This document shows positions 18,163-25,901 of a stretch of DNA of 64,000 nucleotides, piece by piece. Each line of letters begins with the position of its first letter. The first letter of the stretch is position 1. The DNA is from JABJGO01 sp963921245 (GTDB lineage Bacteria; Pseudomonadota; Alphaproteobacteria; Rhodospirillales; Casp-alpha2). The position numbers were made by a program, and so were the translations under genes. The stretch lies in contig CAWUEY030000001.1 of NCBI GenBank assembly GCA_963921245.4, forward strand, positions 1,674,001 through 1,738,000. Direction: 5' to 3'. The notes beneath the pieces were generated by a model that saw nothing but the letters and a program-made list of their open reading frames with translations, was not told where the DNA came from and made no database searches.

Positions 18163-18774
18163 ATGAGCGAAGAAAAAGTCGAAAAGGAAGACGGCGCAGA
18201 ACCCTCGATGGAGGATATTCTCGCCTCCATTCGCAGAATTCTGGCAGAAGAGGACGGCGGCGAGGAAGCGGTCACAGCCGCAGCGGAAACAGCACCTAAA
18301 CCTAAACCAACGTCTGAGCCGGAATCCGAGACTGAGCCTGCTCTGGGAGCCGAACCGGCGGACGAACCAGAACCCATGTCGCCGCCAGACCCCGCGCCGG
18401 AAGCGGAACCCGCCCCGTCACAGCCGACGATAGCCGCTACCCCACCGCCGCCACAACCGGAGCCCGCAGACAGCATTCTGGAACTAACCCGGGAAATGAT
18501 TGCGCCGGCGGATGTCATGTCCAGCACCACCATGCAGCAATCATCGGACCTGCTCGGTGATCTGGCCCGTGCCATTCTCGACCGTCGCGATTTCCGTGTC
18601 GCCGATGCGGGCGGCAACGCCAATATCACGCTGGAAAGTCTGGTCCGTGAAATGCTGCGGCCCTTGCTCAGGGAATGGCTAGATCGCAACCTGCCGTACT
18701 TGATCGAACGCCTGGTGAAGAAAGAAATCGACCTGATGGTCAACCGCGCCCAGGACCTTGACGAAAATTACTAG
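18163..18774 (+). CDS. popZ: PopZ-like polar organizing protein (DUF2497)
   Basis: 203 residues with the three-part PopZ layout. The N-terminal short helix EPSMEDILASIRRILAEE recruits clients in Caulobacter. A long Pro/Glu-rich acidic linker covers residues about 30-105. The C-terminal helices (ESLVREMLRPLLREWLDRNL, YLIERLVKKEIDLMV) drive oligomerisation. In Caulobacter PopZ forms the polar microdomain that anchors ParB and the centromere. It lies 129 bp after tolC. The valS gene that often follows it in relatives is not here: the next frame runs the other way. Confidence 0.9.
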   Translation: MSEEKVEKEDGAEPSMEDILASIRRILAEEDGGEEAVTAAAETAPKPKPTSEPESETEPALGAEPADEPEPMSPPDPAPEAEPAPSQPTIAATPPPPQPEPADSILELTREMIAPADVMSSTTMQQSSDLLGDLARAILDRRDFRVADAGGNANITLESLVREMLRPLLREWLDRNLPYLIERLVKKEIDLMVNRAQDLDENY

Positions 18775-18778
18775 ATGT

Positions 18779-19048
18779 CTAGTCCCGGCGTTTTGTGACA
18801 TCGCTATACCAGCCCTTGTCAAACGGGCTGAGACTGACCGCGCCGGTGGTCAAATACCGAACGCCCCAGCAAACTCCCCAAACCAGACAGCCAAAAAAAG
18901 TATGAAACATGACACCGATCCACGGCTGCCCGCCTTCCACACCGGGCAGGATTCCCAGCATGACCGAAAACGGCACAATGTTCATGAGCAGCAAAAAGCC
19001 GCCCACAATCAAACCGAACCAGTAGAGAACTCTGCCGAACCGCTGCAC
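18779..19048 (-). CDS. Small two-helix membrane protein
   Basis: 89 residues with two membrane segments (RVLYWFGLIVGGFLLLMNIVPFSVMLGIL and WIGVMFHTFFGCLVWGVCWGVRYL) and a polar C-terminus (SPFDKGWYSDVTKRRD). It ends 4 bp from the popZ stop, convergent. Unknown function. Confidence 0.5.
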   Translation of the reverse strand: MQRFGRVLYWFGLIVGGFLLLMNIVPFSVMLGILPGVEGGQPWIGVMFHTFFGCLVWGVCWGVRYLTTGAVSLSPFDKGWYSDVTKRRD

Positions 19049-19135
19049 CGCTGTTCAACCCCTGTAGAAAATTGACCGGAACCAGAGTCCAGTTAGGTCG
19101 CGAATGGCATTTTTGTAAAGCGTTTCATGGAAACG

Positions 19136-21445
19136 CTATCCCCGGTAAACGAAGATGGGGCTCGACCAGGCATTGAATCCGTCCTCGGTGGTCACCCGAA
19201 CCCAGATGGGATTATCGCCGTTATCGTGAATGTCAATCGGCATTGATGCAACCAGTTCCCGGTGAGGGTTGGTTTCGGGCAGACGAAACACACGCAACCG
19301 TCGCCCCAGTCCACCGGCCTCCAGCACCTGATCTTCCAGGCTGATATCACTGAGTTTAAAGGTTCCCGATACGTGATTGGTCTCAATAACGAGACGGGCG
19401 GTTTCATCGCTCTCGTAACCGCCTGCATAATCGCCTTCGTACCAGACATCAACACCACCAAAATTCCCTGTGGTCAACGTGTCCCAGACCACCCGATTGT
19501 CACCATCCTGTTCAATAGGCCGCTCATGGTTCCAGGCGTTGATTTTCTCCATGCCTGTGATCCGCGCACCCTGAAACTCGGCCGACCCCTGCCAGGTGGT
19601 CTGTCGGCCGCGGCCTCTGTATTCTGCGCCTTGCCAGACGATGCGGATACGCTGCCCGAGGTCCTCTTCTGTGTATCCCCGGACGGTCTCAACCACCTCG
19701 GTTCCGTTGAGGATATCGATGCGTTCAACAGGGGTCGCCGCGATACACTCAATTTGCAGTGATACCTCACGGTCTCCGGTTTCCGCAATATCGCCCATCA
19801 TCACCTCTGAGACATGCCTCGGCGGCACGTCAAAGTATCGCGGGTCGCGCTCGTAGAGACGCGCACCGCCGGAAAAGCCGGCCCGAACATCCAGGTGCAA
19901 GCGGGTTCCCGTCGTGCCGTAGTGGTGGCGGCGGCGCTGACAGGCAAACAATCCATCCCGGGTGAGGTCTTCTGCCAGGAAACAGGTCAATCCGCCATAA
20001 GCCCCGAAACTGGCGGCACCCGGGTAACTGGCACCGGGACGACCTTTATGACCGTCGCTGTTGCAGACCACGCCCGAGCGATGCCCGAGCGGAAATCCAT
20101 CGGTCAGCAACCATTCAAACGTACCCCACGCCGAATGGATTTCCATGGCGGTCTCCAAACGGGGATCGTGCGCTTGCTTGATATCCGCATATCGCCCGCC
20201 GACGTGGGCGTACACCACCACGTCTTCGTCCTGTAAATTTTCAAACAATCTGGCTGCCGTATTGGCGTCGGTGTGCAGGTCTGCACGATCCGGCAACAGG
20301 GCATGGGAAGATCGCCTGATCTGTCGACCTTCTGTGCGAAAATATACATTGCGATCACCCCCAACGGCCGTGTTGCCGGACCATTCGTATCCCGGATAGA
20401 CAACAAACCTATGGTCTTCGTCATACTCTGCCGACAAATCGTTGATCAGTTGCCAGAACGCATTGTTGACCTGAAAATCATTGGCCTGGTGAGCGGTCGC
20501 ATCCAGAAACGATAGATTGCGGGCAAAATGGAAGTATTCGCGGGCCGTGTTGATGCCGACGGATTCGCCGCTTTGACCGTGCATATCGCCCCAGTATCCT
20601 GATAGCGCACCATCGCGAATGACCAGCGGATTGGATTCTGCGGGCGGTTGCCCGGCCTCATCCCGAACGCGGATGCGAAGGGTGCCTTCCTCTGCAACAG
20701 TGAGATCATCGATGACAATAGATCGCTCACCAGGCGGGAAAATGCGTGTGTCGGGCAGACCGGCAACCGGCAGCGAGGCTTCGAGGTTCAGAGTTGCGTT
20801 CACCTGGTCCGACGGGTTGCCCCAAATATCCTCTGCCTTGATACCAAGGCGGAAGACCTCACCCGGGCGGCGGAGGCTCGGCAGAACCGCTTTCCAGTTT
20901 GCCGGTGGCCCCGGCACGATCGCAATGGTTGGGGTACGAGGAACCGGAATGAAGTGCCCGGTTGCACAGACATCGGTCAAAACCTTGAACTCAAAATCGC
21001 TCTCACAGAAGGTTTGCAGCTTCAAGCCGGGAGAACCACCCGACCGATCACCAAAAACGATGTTGATGGTATCACCTTCGCTCAGGCCATCGCCCCGGAC
21101 CTGTAGGGTCAGGACCCGGTACCAGGGCCGCTGATGCCCGTCCTGGTCGTAAGAAAGAGCCAGCCGCGAGCCATTGCTGGCCACCGCTGTGACATAATTG
21201 ACCGCCGCCGGATCATCCATCTGCAACCGGCCCCAATCGTTGGAGTACCGGTGTACCACTTTGATCTGCCCCGTATCGTCCAGACCAAATCTGCCAACCG
21301 TATAGGTTAGGGTGAAGGTTTGCAGGCTACGGGCTTCAAAGCGGCCTTCCGGTGACAGACTGACACTGCCATAGAGAACCGGGTCTTCGCCGGGTTCAGC
21401 CGCTGGCCAGACTTCGCCAACAAGATAACTCTCCACTCTCGCCAC
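19136..21445 (-). CDS. DUF3604 protein with a PHP-like metal-dependent domain
   Basis: 769 residues. The N-terminal third is beta-rich (Ig-like pattern around TLTYTVGRFGLDDTGQIKV and REPGEVFRLGIKAEDIWGN-like text). The central PHP-like domain shows YWGDMHGQSGES, FLDATAHQANDFQV, FVVYPGYEWSGN, VYAHVGGRYADI, METAMEIHSAWGT-type and GVVCNSDGHKGRPGASYPG; the His/Asp residues fit a metal site. The C-terminal part is again beta-rich. DUF3604 proteins are common in marine bacteria and lack an assigned reaction; a hydrolase or phosphoesterase is likely from the fold. No signal peptide is seen. The 167 bp upstream hold no gene. Confidence 0.82.
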   Translation of the reverse strand: MARVESYLVGEVWPAAEPGEDPVLYGSVSLSPEGRFEARSLQTFTLTYTVGRFGLDDTGQIKVVHRYSNDWGRLQMDDPAAVNYVTAVASNGSRLALSYDQDGHQRPWYRVLTLQVRGDGLSEGDTINIVFGDRSGGSPGLKLQTFCESDFEFKVLTDVCATGHFIPVPRTPTIAIVPGPPANWKAVLPSLRRPGEVFRLGIKAEDIWGNPSDQVNATLNLEASLPVAGLPDTRIFPPGERSIVIDDLTVAEEGTLRIRVRDEAGQPPAESNPLVIRDGALSGYWGDMHGQSGESVGINTAREYFHFARNLSFLDATAHQANDFQVNNAFWQLINDLSAEYDEDHRFVVYPGYEWSGNTAVGGDRNVYFRTEGRQIRRSSHALLPDRADLHTDANTAARLFENLQDEDVVVYAHVGGRYADIKQAHDPRLETAMEIHSAWGTFEWLLTDGFPLGHRSGVVCNSDGHKGRPGASYPGAASFGAYGGLTCFLAEDLTRDGLFACQRRRHHYGTTGTRLHLDVRAGFSGGARLYERDPRYFDVPPRHVSEVMMGDIAETGDREVSLQIECIAATPVERIDILNGTEVVETVRGYTEEDLGQRIRIVWQGAEYRGRGRQTTWQGSAEFQGARITGMEKINAWNHERPIEQDGDNRVVWDTLTTGNFGGVDVWYEGDYAGGYESDETARLVIETNHVSGTFKLSDISLEDQVLEAGGLGRRLRVFRLPETNPHRELVASMPIDIHDNGDNPIWVRVTTEDGFNAWSSPIFVYRG

Positions 21446-21612
21446 TGTGCGCTTCCTTCCTCATTTGCGGTTGGTCTGTCGGCTCGATTGAATGTCTAAT
21501 CGACCGAGATTTCAACCACCCAGCCCTCCATGGCCACCATCAGACACCTGGTGATGGTCAGGCCAATCCCGGCGAGGCGAGGTGCGCCACGGCGAGCAGA
21601 TCAATCAGGTGG

Positions 21613-22305
21613 TCACTTTTCTGGACCATCGCCTGTTTCGCCATTTATAATCCGTTCCAGTGCCGCAGACAGGTCTTCGGCGTCAGGCTCGGATAAAAAT
21701 ACGCCCTGGTGGGAAATCGCGTCTTCTAACCGCTCCAGATAAAAGCGGGCCGGTATTTCAACCACGCCGAACTGCCGCAGGTGATCCGTCACAAACTGGG
21801 TGTCCAGCAAACGAAAGTCGCCCAACTGTAACTGCGCAACAAGATGGACCAGGGCAACCTTGCTGGCATCCGTCCGGCGGGAAAACATGCTTTCACCAAA
21901 AAATGCCGCCCCCAGGGAAACACCGTACAGCCCACCGACAAGTTGATCGTTCTGCCAGCACTCAACGGAATGGGCAAACCCGCGCCGATGCAAGGCGGTA
22001 TAGGCATGGAGAATCTCGCCATTGATCCAGGTTTCCCGCCGGTCGGATGCGGCGGCGGCACAAAGCCTTATGACCTGTTCAAAGGCGGTGTCAAAACGAA
22101 CCTCGAAAACTTTTTTCCGAACGGTCTTTTTCAGCTTTCGGGGGACATGAAACGTATTCAGTGGCAGAACACCACGGACCTTGGGATCGACCCAGAACAC
22201 CGTCGGATCACCGGCACTTTCCGCCATCGGAAAAATACCCGCGGCATAAGCACGCAGAATCAATTCCGGAGATAGCTGCCTGTGGCCCGAACCTTTGTTA
22301 TCCAT
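21613..22305 (-). CDS. aat: Leucyl/phenylalanyl-tRNA-protein transferase
   Basis: 230 residues. The N-terminal block LSPELILRAYAAGIFPMAES and WVDPKVRGVLPLNTFHV is typical, as are TWINGEILHAYTALHRRGFAHSVECW and the active-site region LVGGLYGVSLGAAFFGESMFSR. It adds Leu or Phe from the charged tRNA to proteins with N-terminal Lys/Arg, making them ClpS-ClpAP substrates. It is the last gene of a probable aroQ-accB-accC-aat operon, starting 11 bp after accC. Confidence 0.96.
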   Translation of the reverse strand: MDNKGSGHRQLSPELILRAYAAGIFPMAESAGDPTVFWVDPKVRGVLPLNTFHVPRKLKKTVRKKVFEVRFDTAFEQVIRLCAAAASDRRETWINGEILHAYTALHRRGFAHSVECWQNDQLVGGLYGVSLGAAFFGESMFSRRTDASKVALVHLVAQLQLGDFRLLDTQFVTDHLRQFGVVEIPARFYLERLEDAISHQGVFLSEPDAEDLSAALERIINGETGDGPEK

Positions 22306-22316
22306 GACACGCCCGC

Positions 22317-23657
22317 TTACTGAAGCCCCAATAGCCTCTCCAGCCAGTGAATATTGTAATCGCCGTTGACGAAGTCCGGCTCATTCATCAAGCGCTGGTG
22401 CAGGGGAATGCTGGTGTCCATGCCATCTATCACGTATTCCGACAAGGCCCGTCGCAACCGCATAAGGCACTCGTTCCGATTGGCACCATGGACAATCAGC
22501 TTGGCAATCATACTGTCGTAGTGGGGCGGTACCTTGTATCCCGCATAGAGCGCTGAGTCCACCCGCACGCCAAGCCCGCCGGGTGTGTAATAGTCGCTGA
22601 CCGTGCCGGGTGACGGCAGAAAGGTTTCGGGGTTTTCCGCATTGATCCGGCACTCGATGGCATGGCCGGAAAACCTGAGCTCTTCCTGTGTAAAACTGAG
22701 CGGTGAGCCAGAGGCTACCCTAATCATCTCTCGCACCAGATCGAGACCGCATATCATTTCGGTGACAGGATGCTCCACTTGCAGCCGCGTATTCATTTCA
22801 ATGAAATAAAACTCTCCATCTTCATAGAGAAACTCAATGGTTCCGGCGCTCCGGTAACCCAGTTTGCGCACGGCAGTGCGCGCAACTTCACCGATGTCAC
22901 GCCGTTGCGCTCCATTGAGGGCGGGCGAAGGGGCTTCCTCGATAACCTTCTGGTGTCGACGTTGGAGAGAACAATCGCGCTCTCCCAGATGCACAACATT
23001 GCCATGTATATCGGCGAGAATCTGAATTTCAATATGGCGGGGTCTGCCTAGATACTTCTCCACATATACGGCCCCACTGCCGAACGCGGCGGCGGCTTCC
23101 GAACTGGCCATGCTCAGGGCTTCATCCAGTTCTTCCATGGTATTGGCGACTTTCATACCGCGACCGCCGCCGCCAGCGGCGGCCTTGATGATCACCGGCA
23201 AGCCGATCTCCTCGGCAATTCGGCGGGCTTCGGCTGTATCCCCAACCTCGCCATCCGAGCCGGGAACGACGGGAATGCCGACTTCTTTCACGGCGGTTTT
23301 GGCACTGATTTTATCGCCCATGAGACGGATATGGTCCGGTGATGGCCCGATAAACGTAATGCCGTGCTCTTCCACCATTTCGGCAAAACCCGCGTTTTCC
23401 GAGAGGAACCCGTAGCCCGGATGAATGGCGTCTGCGTTGGAGATGGCCGCAGCGCTCAAGATGGCGTTTTTGTTCAAATAACTGTCCCGAACGGACGGCG
23501 GGCCGATACAGACCGACTCATCAGCTAGTCGGACATGCATGGCATTTTCATCGGCCGTAGAGTGAATAGCCACGGTCTGGATGCCCATTTCGCGACAGGC
23601 CCGCATGATACGAACGGCGATTTCACCGCGATTGGCGATAAGAACTTTCTCAAACAC
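22317..23657 (-). CDS. accC: Acetyl-CoA carboxylase, biotin carboxylase subunit
   Basis: 446 residues, the normal length. N-terminal MFEKVLIANRGEIAVRIMRACREMGI, HPGYGFLSENAGFAE, the ATP-grasp glycine-rich loop KAAAGGGGRGMKVA, GERDCSLQRRHQKVIEEAPSP-type segment, and catalytic FIEMNTRLQVEHPVTEM are all present. It carboxylates the biotin on AccB with ATP and bicarbonate, the first half-reaction of fatty-acid synthesis. It lies 20 bp after accB on the minus strand. Confidence 0.97.
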   Translation of the reverse strand: MFEKVLIANRGEIAVRIMRACREMGIQTVAIHSTADENAMHVRLADESVCIGPPSVRDSYLNKNAILSAAAISNADAIHPGYGFLSENAGFAEMVEEHGITFIGPSPDHIRLMGDKISAKTAVKEVGIPVVPGSDGEVGDTAEARRIAEEIGLPVIIKAAAGGGGRGMKVANTMEELDEALSMASSEAAAAFGSGAVYVEKYLGRPRHIEIQILADIHGNVVHLGERDCSLQRRHQKVIEEAPSPALNGAQRRDIGEVARTAVRKLGYRSAGTIEFLYEDGEFYFIEMNTRLQVEHPVTEMICGLDLVREMIRVASGSPLSFTQEELRFSGHAIECRINAENPETFLPSPGTVSDYYTPGGLGVRVDSALYAGYKVPPHYDSMIAKLIVHGANRNECLMRLRRALSEYVIDGMDTSIPLHQRLMNEPDFVNGDYNIHWLERLLGLQ

Positions 23658-23677
23658 GCTGCGTCCCCATCCCCGGG

Positions 23678-24172
23678 TTATTCGATGATCAGCAGGGGTT
23701 CGCCATACTCAACGGGCGTCCCACCGGATACCAGTATGCGGCTGACTTTTCCGGATTTCGGCGCCCGGATAGGGTTGAAAACCTTCATGGCTTCGATCAG
23801 CAACACGGTATCGCCTTCGCTAACCTGATCACCCACCTTGATATAGGGCGGCGAGTCCGGATCGGCGGCGGTATACACAACACCGACCATGGGCGACGTT
23901 ACAGCACCGGGATGGTTCGACAGATCATCCACCGATGTGCTTTCAGCCGCTGGCCCCGCGGCGGGTGTCGGCAAACTGGGGGGTGCCGGGGCAGGTGTTG
24001 ATGGGGCTGGGGCAGCACCATGATTAGCGAAACCGCCGCCGCCTTTCGACACACGAACATGCCAATCGTCACGGCCATACTCAATTTCCGACAGCCCGGT
24101 TTCAGTCAACAGATCCGCTAGTTGACGAACCAGTTCGGCATCAATTGCCGATGATTTTCCGGATTTGCTCAT
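23678..24172 (-). CDS. accB: Acetyl-CoA carboxylase, biotin carboxyl carrier protein
   Basis: 164 residues. The N-terminal domain (AELVRQLADLLTETGLSEIEYGRDDWHVRVSKG-type region) precedes a Pro/Ala-rich linker. The C-terminal biotinyl domain holds the attachment site IEAMKVFNPIRAPKSG, with the biotin Lys after Met. Position two after the Lys is Phe rather than Met, a common alphaproteobacterial variant. Its ATG overlaps the aroQ stop (ATGA), implying translational coupling. Confidence 0.96.
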   Translation of the reverse strand: MSKSGKSSAIDAELVRQLADLLTETGLSEIEYGRDDWHVRVSKGGGGFANHGAAPAPSTPAPAPPSLPTPAAGPAAESTSVDDLSNHPGAVTSPMVGVVYTAADPDSPPYIKVGDQVSEGDTVLLIEAMKVFNPIRAPKSGKVSRILVSGGTPVEYGEPLLIIE

Positions 24173-24630
24173 TCGGTTTTTTCCCTCCCCTGGGTAGCGA
24201 GGCGGCTGGCGAGGGCGTCCAGCGCCAGGCTGTATCCTTGTGCGCCCAAACCGCAGATCATGCCCGTGGCCGCCTTGGCCACAAAAGAATGCTGGCGAAA
24301 TTCGTCACGCTGATGAATATTCGACAGGTGTACTTCAATCACCGGTTTTTCAAACGCCAACAAGGCATCGAGTAGCGCTACAGATGTATGCGTATACGCG
24401 GCAGCATTGATGATAATCGCGTTAAAACCAGTACGCGCATCCTGGATCCAGTTGACCATGTCGCCTTCGTCATTGGTCTGACGAAAATCCACTGACAAGC
24501 CCAATTGACCGGCTTTTTCCTTACAGAGACGCTCGATATCCGCCAGCGTATCGCTACCGTAGACCTCCGGTTGGCGGGTTCCCAACATATTCAGGTTGGG
24601 GCCATTGATGATCAGGACCGTATTGCTCAC
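24169..24630 (-). CDS. aroQ: 3-dehydroquinate dehydratase, type II
   Basis: The start is taken as GTG 24630 (MSNTVLIINGPNLN), giving 153 residues, the normal type II length. The frame is open to 24789, but the extra N-terminus is unlike the family. Diagnostic text: GPNLNMLGTRQPEVYG with the catalytic Tyr, the flexible-loop Arg in FRQTNDEG, IINAAAYTHTSVALLDAL, and VHLSNIHQRDEFRQHS. Third step of the shikimate pathway. First gene of the aroQ-accB-accC-aat run; aroQ-accBC is a frequent bacterial arrangement. Confidence 0.95.
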   Translation of the reverse strand: MSNTVLIINGPNLNMLGTRQPEVYGSDTLADIERLCKEKAGQLGLSVDFRQTNDEGDMVNWIQDARTGFNAIIINAAAYTHTSVALLDALLAFEKPVIEVHLSNIHQRDEFRQHSFVAKAATGMICGLGAQGYSLALDALASRLATQGREKTE

Positions 24631-24867
24631 TGTTTTTTTCTGCCCTTTGTTCCGTGCATGAATTCGCAATAACCTGTAAAATAAATATGCGATTCCAAAA
24701 CACAAATCTATACCACGCCACCAGGCCTTGGAATACCGAGAATCAAATCCACGACAGAATTCAAAAAAAAACACCCCGCTAGTGCGCAACAGCGGTTGAA
24801 TAGAGCGGGTCCGCGAAATACCCTAAACACAATCCGCTGATTAACATTTTCAAAAACCTGACGTCAC

Positions 24868-25863
24868 ATGCAGATCACCATTAACGGCGAGCCCCGCGAT
24901 ATCTCTGAAAACTTGACCGTAGAGGCCTTGTTGGCGGAAATCGGTCTGGACCGGCGCAAGGTCGCGATTGAACGCAACCGGGAAATCGTTCCGAAATCCG
25001 CCTATGACGGCGTACACCTGAATGATGGAGACACGCTGGAAATTGTACATTTTATTGGTGGCGGGGCGCCTGACAGTGTGGCTTCGGATGACCACAGCGA
25101 TCCCCTGGTGGTTGCCGGGCGGACATTCTATTCTCGCCTGATCATCGGTACCGGGAAGTTCAAGGATTATGAGGAGAACTGGCGCGCGCTTCAGGCATCA
25201 GGAGCCGACATGGTCACCGTCGCTGTCCGCCGGGTCAATCTGAGCGATCCGGACCAGCCCATGCTGGTGGATTACATTGATCCGAAACAGGTTACCTACC
25301 TGCCCAATACGGCGGGCTGTTTTACCGCCGATGACGCCCTCAGAACGCTGAGACTTGCCCGTGAAGCCGGTGGCTGGAACCTCGTTAAACTCGAAATTCT
25401 GGGCGATGAAAAAACCCTATACCCGCAAATGCCGGAAACCCTGGAAGCTACCGAAATCCTTGTAAAGGAGGGTTTTGACGTGATGGTTTACTGCTCCGAC
25501 GATCCGATCATGTGCAAACGGCTGGAAGACGCTGGAGCCGCCGCCATTATGCCACTCGGCGCGTTGATCGGCTCCGGTCACGGTATTCAGAACCCCTTCA
25601 ACATAGGACTGATCGTGGAGCAATCCAGTGTACCTGTGATCGTCGATGCCGGAATCGGCACAGCATCAGAGGCCGCCTTTGCCATGGAACTTGGCTGTGA
25701 CGGGGTGATCGTCAACACCGCCATCGCGCACGCCCATGATCCGATTGCCATGGCCCAAGCCATGAAGCATGCGGTCATCGCCGGACGCCGCGCCTATCAG
25801 GCCGGACGCATGGAAAAGAAACAGTACGCAGATCCCTCATCACCACTGACCGGGTTGATCTAG
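24868..25863 (+). CDS. thiG: Fused sulfur carrier ThiS - thiazole synthase ThiG
   Basis: 331 residues. Residues 1-66 are a complete ThiS fold ending in G64-G65-G66. Residues about 75-331 are ThiG, with IIGTGKFKDYEENWRALQASG, VAVRRVNL, the Schiff-base Lys region WNLVKLEILGD, AAAIMPLGALIGSGHGIQNP and VDAGIGTASEAAFAMELG. ThiG forms the thiazole of thiamine from deoxyxylulose phosphate, dehydroglycine and ThiS-thiocarboxylate. ThiS needs a free C-terminal Gly-Gly, which the fusion buries, so processing or an alternative chemistry must be assumed. No thiO, thiE or thiF is next to it and no TPP riboswitch core was seen upstream. Confidence 0.94.
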   Translation: MQITINGEPRDISENLTVEALLAEIGLDRRKVAIERNREIVPKSAYDGVHLNDGDTLEIVHFIGGGAPDSVASDDHSDPLVVAGRTFYSRLIIGTGKFKDYEENWRALQASGADMVTVAVRRVNLSDPDQPMLVDYIDPKQVTYLPNTAGCFTADDALRTLRLAREAGGWNLVKLEILGDEKTLYPQMPETLEATEILVKEGFDVMVYCSDDPIMCKRLEDAGAAAIMPLGALIGSGHGIQNPFNIGLIVEQSSVPVIVDAGIGTASEAAFAMELGCDGVIVNTAIAHAHDPIAMAQAMKHAVIAGRRAYQAGRMEKKQYADPSSPLTGLI

Positions 25864-25901
25864 GCTCGGGAATTCAACAATAAGAGATCGGTGACGAAAC
25901 G

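Noticed and set aside
24631..24867. TPP riboswitch before thiSG
   Set aside because: Neither the CTGAGA core nor the paired ACC-rich arm was found in the 237 bp upstream.
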